Of a DNA stretch of 37,999 bases, positions 1 to 7,568 are shown in pieces. The notes under the pieces were generated by a model, which saw only the letters and a list, made by a program, of their open reading frames with translations, did not search any database and was not told the DNA's origin. The DNA is from an uncultured Planctomycetaceae bacterium. Lineage in GTDB: Bacteria > Planctomycetota > Planctomycetia > Planctomycetales > Planctomycetaceae. The stretch is taken from positions 1 through 37,999 of the forward strand of contig CAIOKE010000263.1 of assembly GCA_903858815.1 (NCBI GenBank), given 5' to 3'. The position numbers and the translations under genes were made by a program. The stretch's first letter is position 1. Each line of letters starts with the position of its first letter.

Positions 1-464
1 ACCCACACATTCTGGTGAAGAGGCTTTTGTCTGTGCGTTCGTGGGGGGGGGGGGGGGGGGGGCAGGCACACCACCACCTACTACTAGTTTAGTGAATTTC
101 TGCAGGAAGACACTACGCCAGAGGCTGGGAGCCTGATGCGAGATTAGAAGTCCAAGTAACCCTGACGCAGGAAACCCCGCCAAACATCGCTTTTCCAGAC
201 ATTGGGCAGCATTTTCCCGATACAAAGATGACGTATCAATGGGTACTTAGCCATCATCTTTTGATCGAAAATCGTTTTTTTGTTGAATTTCCGCGCCGTT
301 AAGAAAAAAACGCAACGAATTCCATCAGCCTCACCACCAGGGAAGCTCACAACGATCGCCTCGCCCGGTCTGGCGTGACAATCGGCTCCAGAATCAGTAA
401 AATTCTTTCCGGCTGCAGGGATCCGCAGCCTGTTAGTCGTTAATTCACCTGCCATGGATGGCAT
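1..464. other. Left-edge stretch without a supported gene
   Basis: The first 464 bases hold no gene I can support. A 20-base G run sits at 43-62, and the sequence on either side does not read as a continuous coding frame. An open frame on the minus strand (144-464, 106 codons) starts on the murC start codon and has no domain I recognise. The part just before 465 must carry the ribosome-binding region for murC, but only a weak purine stretch (tggatgg) is visible, so promoter and leader are not defined. The murC promoter may lie here, or upstream genes may be missing because the sequence begins here. Confidence 0.5.
43..62. repeat. 20-base poly-G tract
   Basis: An uninterrupted run of 20 G residues lies about 40 bases from the left end. 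No other homopolymer in the window approaches it. It could be an end-of-read or assembly artefact, or a genuine slippage-prone tract. It does not lie inside a gene I can identify. Confidence 0.9.
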
Positions 465-1967
465 ATGTCTGACCCACCGTACGACTCCGCGTCTCCAGCG
501 TCAGGGCCAGAACACTGGCTGCTGCTGGGTGTGTGCGGTGCCGGGGTCAGTAATCTGTGCCATCTGTTACGGGCGCATCATGTTCTGGTCACTGGCAGTG
601 ATTCGGATACCGCCCGCCTGCAGCAATGGGCGGAAACGCACCGGACACAGGCTCCCGGTTCAGCTCTGCCACCATTAGCCACCATGAACTGGCAGCAGTT
701 GGACGATTGCGAGCTCAGCCGGTTTACCAGGATTGTGCATTCCGTTGCAATTCCCGATCACCTGCCGCTCCTGGCCCGCGGGCGCAGTGCTGGCTGCCGG
801 ATTCAATCCCTGCCGGAAGCCCTCGCTGACTTCTGTCGCGGCACCACACAATTGTGCGTTGCCGGAACTCATGGAAAGACCACAACATCCGGAATGCTTT
901 GGTGGCTACTGCAGAACAGTGGCCTGGCGACTGGACGCTATATTGGTGGCGAGTTTCAGCTGAGCTCACAGCCAGCCCATGTAGTCCGACCGGCGCGGAT
1001 GGTGCTTGAAAGCTGTGAATATCGTGATTCGTTCCTGACATTCTCCCCGGAACTGGCGATTCTGACCGGGATCGAACCTGATCATCTGGACTGGTTTGCA
1101 GCACCGGGGGCGGCCGAGGGCTCCTTTCAGCAATTTCTTTCGCGGCTGCCGACATCCGGCGTCTGCGTGGTCAATGCGGACTGCCCTGCTGCAGTGACCG
1201 TCGCAGCGCGTGTCAACCGGCGCATTGTGGGTGTGGGACAGGTTGGTCAACAGGGGGTTGATTCTGCCGCGAGGACATGGACATACGCAGCGCTCAGCGC
1301 CTCCGGTCAGCCGTTGTCTGCTCCGGGTCGGCTGAGGCAGGACGTTCTGTTGCGGCATCGCAGTGGTGAGCAGGTTCGAGTGCGGCTGTCAGTCCCTGGC
1401 TGGCATAACGCTGCGAATGCGGCAATGGCAGTGGCAGCGGGCGTGGAACTGGGTTTGTCGCCATCGCAGGCCGCTGCTGCTCTCGCCGATTTCCCCGGCA
1501 TGCAGCGTCGTCTTGAGCATCGGGGGGTGTGGCGTGGCGCAGATTTCTTTGATGATTACGCTCATCATCCGACCGCAGTGGAGGCTGTGCTGACGACTCT
1601 TCGCAGCTGTTTTCCCGGGCGGCGGATCCTTGCCGTCTTTGAACCTCATCAGTGCAGTCGGCTGCGGGGGCTGATGTCGGCATTTGCCGGGGCACTGAGC
1701 CTTGCGGACGAGTTGTATGTGCTGCCGGCGCTGCGAGTTCGTGAAATGGCAGCCCCCGGGGAAGCTCTGGGGCTGTCGCGGCAGCTTGTCCGGCTGATCA
1801 GAAACGGCCACGGGCAGGCAAAGATCGCAGCGGACCTTGACCACGTGGCGGTAACATTAGACCATGTAGTGCGTCCGGGGGACATCGTGGTAACACTGGG
1901 AGCAGGCAGGACAGATACGATTCATGACCAGATCAATCGAAGAATTCAGCGAGATTCTGCAGCGTGA
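465..1967 (+). CDS. murC: UDP-N-acetylmuramate--L-alanine ligase (MurC)
   Basis: Cytoplasmic ATP-dependent Mur ligase that adds L-alanine to UDP-MurNAc, the first amino-acid step of peptidoglycan precursor synthesis. The 500 residues match the usual MurC length. A Rossmann-type N-terminal domain starts at about residue 18 (LLLGVCGAGVSN, then VTGSDSD at 42-48). The ATP P-loop is GTHGKTTT at 134-141, the Mur-ligase EPDHLDW motif is at 204-210, GWHNAANA at 312-319, and the DDYAHHP motif at 363-369 begins the C-terminal substrate domain. The N-terminal loop departs from the common GIGGxGMSG form. Mpl, a related ligase, is a less likely alternative; linkage to murB and ddl favours MurC. The last 44 bases overlap murB, implying a translationally coupled operon. 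Confidence 0.95.
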   Translation: MSDPPYDSASPASGPEHWLLLGVCGAGVSNLCHLLRAHHVLVTGSDSDTARLQQWAETHRTQAPGSALPPLATMNWQQLDDCELSRFTRIVHSVAIPDHLPLLARGRSAGCRIQSLPEALADFCRGTTQLCVAGTHGKTTTSGMLWWLLQNSGLATGRYIGGEFQLSSQPAHVVRPARMVLESCEYRDSFLTFSPELAILTGIEPDHLDWFAAPGAAEGSFQQFLSRLPTSGVCVVNADCPAAVTVAARVNRRIVGVGQVGQQGVDSAARTWTYAALSASGQPLSAPGRLRQDVLLRHRSGEQVRVRLSVPGWHNAANAAMAVAAGVELGLSPSQAAAALADFPGMQRRLEHRGVWRGADFFDDYAHHPTAVEAVLTTLRSCFPGRRILAVFEPHQCSRLRGLMSAFAGALSLADELYVLPALRVREMAAPGEALGLSRQLVRLIRNGHGQAKIAADLDHVAVTLDHVVRPGDIVVTLGAGRTDTIHDQINRRIQRDSAA

Positions 1968-2805
1968 GGCTTCACTGGCGCCACTAACATGGCTGCGAGT
2001 GGGTGGTCCGGCCGAATATCTGCTGACACCGCGCAACGAGGCTGAGCTACTGGACGTTCTGCACGTCTGTCGGGCTCAGGGGATTCCGGTCCACATTCTG
2101 GGTTCCGGATCCAATCTGCTGGTCCGGGATGCCGGTGTCCGCGGTGCGGTGATCCGTGTGACTGAGCCGGTTCTGGCGGAAATCAGCATCAATGATACTC
2201 AGGTCACTGCCGGTGGTGGTACATTGCTGTCCCGCCTTGTGACCGAAGCAGCCCGCGCGGGACTGGGAGGTGTTGAACATCTGGTTGGGATTCCCGGCAC
2301 CGTGGGTGGGGCAGTTGTGGGTAACAGCGGAGGACGTCAAGGCGACATCGGGCAGCTGGTGCAGTCCATTCGAGTGCTGACGCAGGACGGCGAAGTTGCA
2401 GTGCGACGCGGCGATGAATTGTCATTCGCTTATCGCCGCAGCAGCTTTCAGGATGCGCTGGTACTTTCGGTCACTCTGCAGCTGCAGCGTGACGACTCTG
2501 AAGAGCTGACTCGCCGCATGCGTAAGAACTGGATCATGAAACGATCGACTCAGCCGCTGGCAGATCAGTCAGCTGGTTGTATCTTCCGCAATCCGCGTGG
2601 CCTGAGTGCTGGTGCCTTGATTGAGCAGAGTGGACTGAAGAATGCCGCCAGCGGCAAGGCTCGTGTCAGCGAACGGCACGCCAATTTTATCGTGACGGAA
2701 GCAGGGGCCACTGCGACGGACGTTGAAGAGCTGATCGAACGCATCCGCCGCACGATTGCCCAGAAGTATTCCGTGGATCTCGATCTGGAAATCCGCGTGT
2801 GGTAG
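1924..2805 (+). CDS. murB: UDP-N-acetylenolpyruvoylglucosamine reductase (MurB)
   Basis: FAD enzyme that uses NADPH to reduce UDP-GlcNAc-enolpyruvate to UDP-MurNAc, the substrate for MurC. The 293 residues and overall arrangement fit the shorter type II MurB. The FAD-binding domain shows HILGSGSNLLV (58-68) and GIPGTVGGAVVGNSGG (122-137). The YRRSSF motif at 170-175 supplies the conserved Tyr/Arg region, and the C-terminal catalytic glutamate is probably E289 in DLEIRVW. At the proton-donor position, usually Ser in xGSxFxNP, this protein has Cys219 (SAGCIFRNP). The ATG at 1924 lies inside murC in another frame, and the stop overlaps the ddl start by 7 bases, so murC, murB and ddl are probably co-translated. 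Confidence 0.95.
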   Translation: MTRSIEEFSEILQREASLAPLTWLRVGGPAEYLLTPRNEAELLDVLHVCRAQGIPVHILGSGSNLLVRDAGVRGAVIRVTEPVLAEISINDTQVTAGGGTLLSRLVTEAARAGLGGVEHLVGIPGTVGGAVVGNSGGRQGDIGQLVQSIRVLTQDGEVAVRRGDELSFAYRRSSFQDALVLSVTLQLQRDDSEELTRRMRKNWIMKRSTQPLADQSAGCIFRNPRGLSAGALIEQSGLKNAASGKARVSERHANFIVTEAGATATDVEELIERIRRTIAQKYSVDLDLEIRVW

Positions 2806-3728
2806 GAACTCCTGTCAGAATTCTGGTGCTCTGCGGAGGGCATTCGGCCGAACGAGAAATCAGTCTCGCCAGTGGCCGCAGCACAGTCGCCAGTCTCTGC
2901 CAGTTCGGTTATCCGGCCGAACTTCTGGATACCATCGACCCAGCCTGCACGGACCTGCGACTGCGGCAGGCGGATCTGATTGTTCCGATGCTGCATGGCA
3001 TGGGTGGGGAAGATGGCAGTCTGCAGCAGCGTCTGCAGCGTCTGAGTATTCCGTGGCTGGGCAGTTCTCCGGCTGCCTGTGAACTCACCTTCAACAAGCT
3101 GCGAACTCGCCAGCTGCTGCAATCCATTGGGATACCGATTCCAGCCGGGACTGCCGTTCTGAAACAGGAGTCTCAGCGAACTGTGCTGCAGTCCATTGCT
3201 GACCTGCGCTGGCCCCTTGTTGTCAAACCTGCAGAGCAGGGCTCCAGCATCGGTATCAGCATCATTCAGGTGCCGGCTCAACTGCCTGCCGCGCTGGCCG
3301 AGGCATTTCGCTGGGGTGACGAATGTCTGATCGAGGAGTTTGTGGAGGGTCGTGAAATCACGGTTTCGCTGGCAGGCAGTCAGGTTCTTCCGCTGGTGGA
3401 GATCCTGCCCTCGGGAAACTGGTACGACTACGCGTCCAAGTATCAATCCCCGACAACTCGTTATGTCGTCAATCCCCTGCAGATCCCGGCAGCACTACCG
3501 ACAGCGGCAGTTCGTGCAGTGCAGGCTGCTGGCGCCTCTGACCTCACTCGCACGGATTTCCGTCTGCGTGCCGATGGCAGTTTCGCTGTGCTGGAGATCA
3601 ACACGATTCCAGGGATGACGGACCACAGCCTTGTACCGATGGCTGCAGCGGCGCTGGGATTGACGATCGGACAGCTGCTGGATCCACTGATCCGGCAGAA
3701 ACTCAGCCTGCACAGATCAGCCGCCTGA
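2799..3728 (+). CDS. ddl: D-alanine--D-alanine ligase
   Basis: ATP-grasp ligase making D-Ala-D-Ala, the terminal dipeptide of the peptidoglycan stem peptide. The 309 residues are typical. LCGGHSAEREISLASG at 11-26 contains the conserved glutamate (E20). The GEDGSLQ block is at 70-76, the ATP-grasp motif KPAEQGSSIG at 143-152, IEEFVEGREITV at 178-189, and the metal and product-binding segment LEINTIPGMTDHSL at 265-278. The start is GTG at 2799, overlapping the murB stop region; no better in-frame start gives the full N-terminal domain. It is the third gene of the envelope operon and is followed 28 bases later by an acyltransferase. Confidence 0.95.
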   Translation: MVGTPVRILVLCGGHSAEREISLASGRSTVASLCQFGYPAELLDTIDPACTDLRLRQADLIVPMLHGMGGEDGSLQQRLQRLSIPWLGSSPAACELTFNKLRTRQLLQSIGIPIPAGTAVLKQESQRTVLQSIADLRWPLVVKPAEQGSSIGISIIQVPAQLPAALAEAFRWGDECLIEEFVEGREITVSLAGSQVLPLVEILPSGNWYDYASKYQSPTTRYVVNPLQIPAALPTAAVRAVQAAGASDLTRTDFRLRADGSFAVLEINTIPGMTDHSLVPMAAAALGLTIGQLLDPLIRQKLSLHRSAA

Positions 3729-3756
3729 ATGGAACTGCGGACGAAGGATTCCACGG

Positions 3757-4710
3757 ATGCAGGGGACCTGGCAACAGACCGCACGACACTTTGGCGAATA
3801 CGCTGTGTTTCGCGTTCTGCTGTTTATTGTGCAGTGTCTGCCGCATCGCACGGCATTTGCTCTGGCCGATGCACTGGCGTGGCTGATTTGTCAGCTGCCC
3901 CCGCGCTGGAATCGCTATTCGGTGGCTGCTGAAAACCTGCGGACCGCGTTTGGTACAGAGCTGTCGGACGCTGAAGTACAACGACTGTTCTTCGGGATGT
4001 GGCGACATTTGTTTCGCATGGTCTGCGAAATGGTGCAGCTGCCGCGTCGATTTCGCCTGGCAGACTGTGCGGAGGTGCTGACATTTGAGGGGCGTGAGCA
4101 GTGTGTGCGGGCGATTCTGGAGGGTCGACCGGTGCTGTTTCTGAGCGGACACTTTGGTAACTGGGAAATCAGTGTAGCGACTTTCGGGCACTTCGGATTT
4201 CCATCAGCGGTCGTAGCTCGCGATCTGGATAACCCGTGGCTGCATCGCTGGTTTCAGAGATTTCGTGAATCCACCGGCAATCAGCTGGTATCCAAAGCGG
4301 GTGCGGGTGCCGAGGTCTCAGATGTGCTGCAGCGCGGCGGGATGGCATCGCTGCTGTGTGATCAGGATGCGGGTCGCAGCGGAGTCTTTGTGGACTTCTT
4401 CGGTCGACCGGCGTCTACGTTCAAGTCCATCGCACTGCTGGCACTGCAGTACAACGCGCTGGTGGTTGTCGGGGGAGCGTGGCGACTGCCGGCAGAACAA
4501 CAGAGAACGGCCCGCTGGGTACGTTTCTGTCTGACGACGGAAGCGGTCCTTGATCCACAGCATTATCAGACCGAGGACGCGATTGAACGCCTGACTCAGG
4601 ATTTTACAGCGGCCCTTGAGCGTTTGATCCGCAAAGCTCCTGAGCAGTACTTCTGGGTTCATCGCCGCTGGAAAACACCTGTAGGTGCTCGTCGACGTCG
4701 CGGCGGCTGA
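3757..4710 (+). CDS. LpxL/HtrB-family lysophospholipid acyltransferase
   Basis: Membrane-associated acyltransferase of the family that adds secondary fatty acids to lipid A precursors. The protein has 317 residues. The catalytic H-x4-E motif is visible as HFGNWE at 132-137, preceded by GRPVLFLSG. The C-terminal QYFWVHRRWK is characteristic of the family. A hydrophobic N-terminal stretch at about 18-46 probably anchors it to the inner membrane. The ATG at 3757 follows an AAGGA sequence about 12 bases upstream. It sits 28 bases after ddl, so it is probably the last gene of the operon. The exact acceptor is not shown by the sequence; lipid A is the family's usual substrate, but an aminolipid or phospholipid acceptor is possible. 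Confidence 0.88.
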   Translation: MQGTWQQTARHFGEYAVFRVLLFIVQCLPHRTAFALADALAWLICQLPPRWNRYSVAAENLRTAFGTELSDAEVQRLFFGMWRHLFRMVCEMVQLPRRFRLADCAEVLTFEGREQCVRAILEGRPVLFLSGHFGNWEISVATFGHFGFPSAVVARDLDNPWLHRWFQRFRESTGNQLVSKAGAGAEVSDVLQRGGMASLLCDQDAGRSGVFVDFFGRPASTFKSIALLALQYNALVVVGGAWRLPAEQQRTARWVRFCLTTEAVLDPQHYQTEDAIERLTQDFTAALERLIRKAPEQYFWVHRRWKTPVGARRRRGG

Positions 4711-4715
4711 TATGC

Positions 4716-6530
4716 TCACCTTGTGGCTGCAGCACTCTGCACCTGTCCATTCCGCGGGTCAATCTGCAGCTGCAGATCTTCATGCTGATCGACAAAGAAT
4801 ACAAAGCCGTTGAACATCTCATCCACGGTCTGCAGTCCGTATCCGACAGCCTTCGCAGGATCCGGATTGAACGGGTTGAATACAGAATTATCGAAGTGTG
4901 CGATCGCACGAATCTCGGTTCCGCTGGGCAGCAGTCGGGTTCCCGGTCTCAGCTCGTAGCCCAGCTGCCATTCAAAGTTGTAGTTAGGAATCTGCAGCAG
5001 CGTGACAGCGGGCTGGCCGGGCAGCGTTGCCACAAATGTCATATCACGTCCCCGCACATGCATGTGCGTAAACATACCCAGCAGATCAATGTCGCGATCC
5101 AGTCTGCGTGCCGCCTGCACCTCATACGCCGGCTCAAACGGCGGGATCTTCCAGCGACGCGGGTCAAGCAGAAAGTGTCGCAGCTGCTTTCTGACTGCCG
5201 TTCGCGGAAAACGCAGACCCACCTGAATCCGACACTGTTCACGACGGCCCGTTGTGGTGTAATGAATCTGCAGTCCGAGCGCAGAACCGGCCGGAATTCG
5301 AAACGCCGCACCGTTCCCGAATCGCCCCAGATCCATCGGCTGACCACCGGGTACATAACCGGTGATGAATGTTTCTTCACCGACACCATCACTGGACACG
5401 TACGCCATGTTGCAGTGATGCACAACTCCGGGATTGAGTGGACGAATTTCAAACGCCTCGACCCACGTTTCCTGCAGAAACACCCATGGCAGCACCGTGT
5501 ATCGGTAGGGCACAAATCCCGTCTCGGGAATACTGTGCTGTCCCAGCATGCTGATCACCATATCCGGCTGACCGATTCGCCATTCGCTGTCCGGGGCTGG
5601 CGGGGGTTCCGGTGCCTGTGACAGATTGCCGGCTGGACCTCCGGCTGCGACCCACGCCAGCAGTGCCCGCCGCTGTTCGTCAGTCAGTGAACTGTCATTC
5701 TGAAACTGTCCATGACTGCCTGCCGCGTACCACGGTGGCATGGTTTCATTGCTGACCACTTCGGCAATCATCTGTCGATTGGCCACAGCATCATCATAGC
5801 TGAGCAGCGAGAAGGGAGCGGAGGACTGCGGTCGATGACAACCCGCACATTTCTGATACACCAGTGAGGCAATTCCGTCGGCCCACGTAACCGCAGGACC
5901 GGGACCAGGTGGAGCACTGAGCAGGCACCCATCGACCGGAGTTTCCGGGACAGCGACTGGCTGACCCTGCAACAGCTGCTGCAGAGCCAGCTCAAGATCA
6001 TCTCTGGTGGCAGCCGGTCGGGCACCACCCGGCCGCTGCTGATCATCAATCCGACCGCGGTATCGCAGCACGCCATCACCGTCAATCACGCAGACCTGGG
6101 GAGTTCTGGTGATCCCCAGCGCCATGGCGACGGACAGATCCGCATCGCGAACACAGTAGAAAGGCACGTTCAGTTCCAGTGCCTGCACGGCCATCTCCCG
6201 AATCGTATCCGCTGCTCCCACATTCACTGAGGCAAACACCACACCCTCGTCCCGATACTGCTGGTAAAGCTGCGTCAAGCGGGGCATGGATCGGCGTACC
6301 AGTGGGCAGGTCGTGGACGTAAACGTCAGTACGAGCGCACGGTACTGGCCAAAATCTGCGGGGGTACGCTGCAGGCCGCGGATATCAGTGAATTTCAGCT
6401 GCGGTACGGACTGGCCGATGGCCATCCGGTGCACCGCAGTCGGTGGCTCATCGGCCACAACCAAGTGGCACACGCCTGCCAGCAGAACGGCCAGCAGCCC
6501 GGTCTTACAGATTTTTGTCGGAACAGCCAT
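4716..6530 (-). CDS. Exported redoxin / cytochrome c / copper type II monooxygenase-like protein
   Basis: A three-part exported protein of 604 residues. A signal peptide covers roughly 1-27 from the chosen ATG at 6530, which has a GGGAA sequence just upstream; an upstream in-frame start (6569) would place 13 residues before the signal. Residues about 34-190 form a thioredoxin-like redoxin domain with a single TTCPLV cysteine. A class I heme site CAGCH lies at 228-232, with a likely distal methionine in TMPPW at about 263-267. The C-terminal half resembles peptidylglycine alpha-hydroxylating monooxygenase: VVHHC (His371/372) and QIHYTT (His423) fit the CuA ligands, and THMH (His489/491) with Met572 fit CuB. 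The substrate is unknown. It converges on the acyltransferase gene (5-base gap) and is divergent from the NatAB-type exporter genes. Confidence 0.85.
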   Translation of the reverse strand: MAVPTKICKTGLLAVLLAGVCHLVVADEPPTAVHRMAIGQSVPQLKFTDIRGLQRTPADFGQYRALVLTFTSTTCPLVRRSMPRLTQLYQQYRDEGVVFASVNVGAADTIREMAVQALELNVPFYCVRDADLSVAMALGITRTPQVCVIDGDGVLRYRGRIDDQQRPGGARPAATRDDLELALQQLLQGQPVAVPETPVDGCLLSAPPGPGPAVTWADGIASLVYQKCAGCHRPQSSAPFSLLSYDDAVANRQMIAEVVSNETMPPWYAAGSHGQFQNDSSLTDEQRRALLAWVAAGGPAGNLSQAPEPPPAPDSEWRIGQPDMVISMLGQHSIPETGFVPYRYTVLPWVFLQETWVEAFEIRPLNPGVVHHCNMAYVSSDGVGEETFITGYVPGGQPMDLGRFGNGAAFRIPAGSALGLQIHYTTTGRREQCRIQVGLRFPRTAVRKQLRHFLLDPRRWKIPPFEPAYEVQAARRLDRDIDLLGMFTHMHVRGRDMTFVATLPGQPAVTLLQIPNYNFEWQLGYELRPGTRLLPSGTEIRAIAHFDNSVFNPFNPDPAKAVGYGLQTVDEMFNGFVFFVDQHEDLQLQIDPRNGQVQSAAATR

Positions 6531-6659
6531 GGAATTTCCCGATTCTGTCGCAAATCGCTGCGAATCCAAACCTGCTTACTGGAGATCACGACACGCTTTT
6601 CAGAGACTATCGGGATTCCAGACAGCAGGCAAGGCAGCACGTTATTAAGGGTTCATTGC
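6531..6659. promoter_or_regulatory. Divergent intergenic region between copper protein and ABC exporter
   Basis: These 129 bases separate two divergent start codons and must supply leader and promoter signals for both directions. I see a GGGAA ribosome-binding sequence for the minus-strand gene and AAGG (6647-6650) ahead of the plus-strand GTG. No convincing -35/-10 pair stood out. Confidence 0.4.
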
Positions 6660-7568
6660 GTGAGCGACAATTTCGCAGTTCGGCTGCAGCGGGTCACCAA
6701 AACCTTTGGTGAGACCGCAGCCGTCCGGGATCTTGATCTTGAAATTCCCACCGGTTCCGTCTATGGTTTCATCGGACCAAACGGCTCGGGAAAAACCACA
6801 ACCATTCGCATGATTCTGCGAATCTTCCAGCCGGATTCAGGCACAATCGAAGTCCTTGGCACAGACCGCGGTGACTGTGCCGACAGTCGTGTCGGCTATC
6901 TTCCGGAAGAGCGTGGCCTGTACCGTCGCATGAAAGTGCGCGAACTGCTGCGGTATTACGCTCGATTGAAAGGCTTTCGAAACTGCGACCCGGAAATTGA
7001 GTTCTGGCTGCAGCGTCTTGGTGCGGCCGACTGGTCAGCGCGACGAATCGAATCGCTCTCCAAGGGTATGTCCCAGAAAATTCAGTTCATTTCAGCCGTC
7101 GTCGCCAGGCCTCAGTTGCTGATCCTTGACGAACCGTTCAGCGGGCTTGATCCGGTCAACCTGGAACTGTTGCGGGAGGCGATTCTGGAGATTCGATCGC
7201 GTGGCACCACGATCATCTTTTCAACTCATGAAATGGACGTCGCTGAACGCATGTGCGAACGTGTCTTCATGATTCATCGGGGACGCAAGGTGCTGGATGG
7301 CACGCTGGATCAGATTCGCAGTCGGTATCCGGCCAACGAGCTGCGGCTGCGGATGTCGGCCGAAACGCCCGAGCTGCCGGTCCTTCCGGAAGCCACACGA
7401 CTCGAAAAACGCGGCCAGTACACTCACTGCACAGTCTCAGACCACACTCATGCTCAGCGCATTCTGCAGCGTCTGATGGCCAGCGGACAGGTGGAACATT
7501 TCGAACTGCTGCGACCATCACTGCATGACATCTTCGTCCGGATCGCCAATGAAGGAGCCGTGTCATGA
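6660..7568 (+). CDS. ABC-2 exporter ATP-binding protein (NatA-like)
   Basis: Cytoplasmic ATPase subunit of an ABC-2 type exporter, 302 residues. Walker A is GPNGSGKT at 39-46, the signature is LSKGMSQK at 133-140, Walker B is LLILDEP at 153-159, and the H-loop is STHEM around 188-192. The C-terminal extension of about 90 residues ending in LHDIFVRIANEG is typical of NatA-type subunits. I chose GTG at 6660 because the conserved domain begins directly there (FAVRLQRVTKTFG) and AAGG lies about 10 bases upstream; a longer frame reaching 6429 would run back through the oppositely oriented neighbour. Its stop overlaps the permease start as ATGA. The exported substrate cannot be told from sequence; sodium is only the founding example. 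Confidence 0.92.
   Translation: MSDNFAVRLQRVTKTFGETAAVRDLDLEIPTGSVYGFIGPNGSGKTTTIRMILRIFQPDSGTIEVLGTDRGDCADSRVGYLPEERGLYRRMKVRELLRYYARLKGFRNCDPEIEFWLQRLGAADWSARRIESLSKGMSQKIQFISAVVARPQLLILDEPFSGLDPVNLELLREAILEIRSRGTTIIFSTHEMDVAERMCERVFMIHRGRKVLDGTLDQIRSRYPANELRLRMSAETPELPVLPEATRLEKRGQYTHCTVSDHTHAQRILQRLMASGQVEHFELLRPSLHDIFVRIANEGAVS

Noticed and set aside
144-464. 106-codon minus-strand open frame ahead of murC
   Set aside because: No recognisable domain, start codon overlaps the murC start region, and no ribosome-binding site; kept only as part of the left-edge note.
6429-6659. Upstream extension of the NatA-like reading frame
   Set aside because: It runs back through the signal-peptide region of the oppositely oriented copper protein, and ATPase similarity starts at the GTG at 6660.
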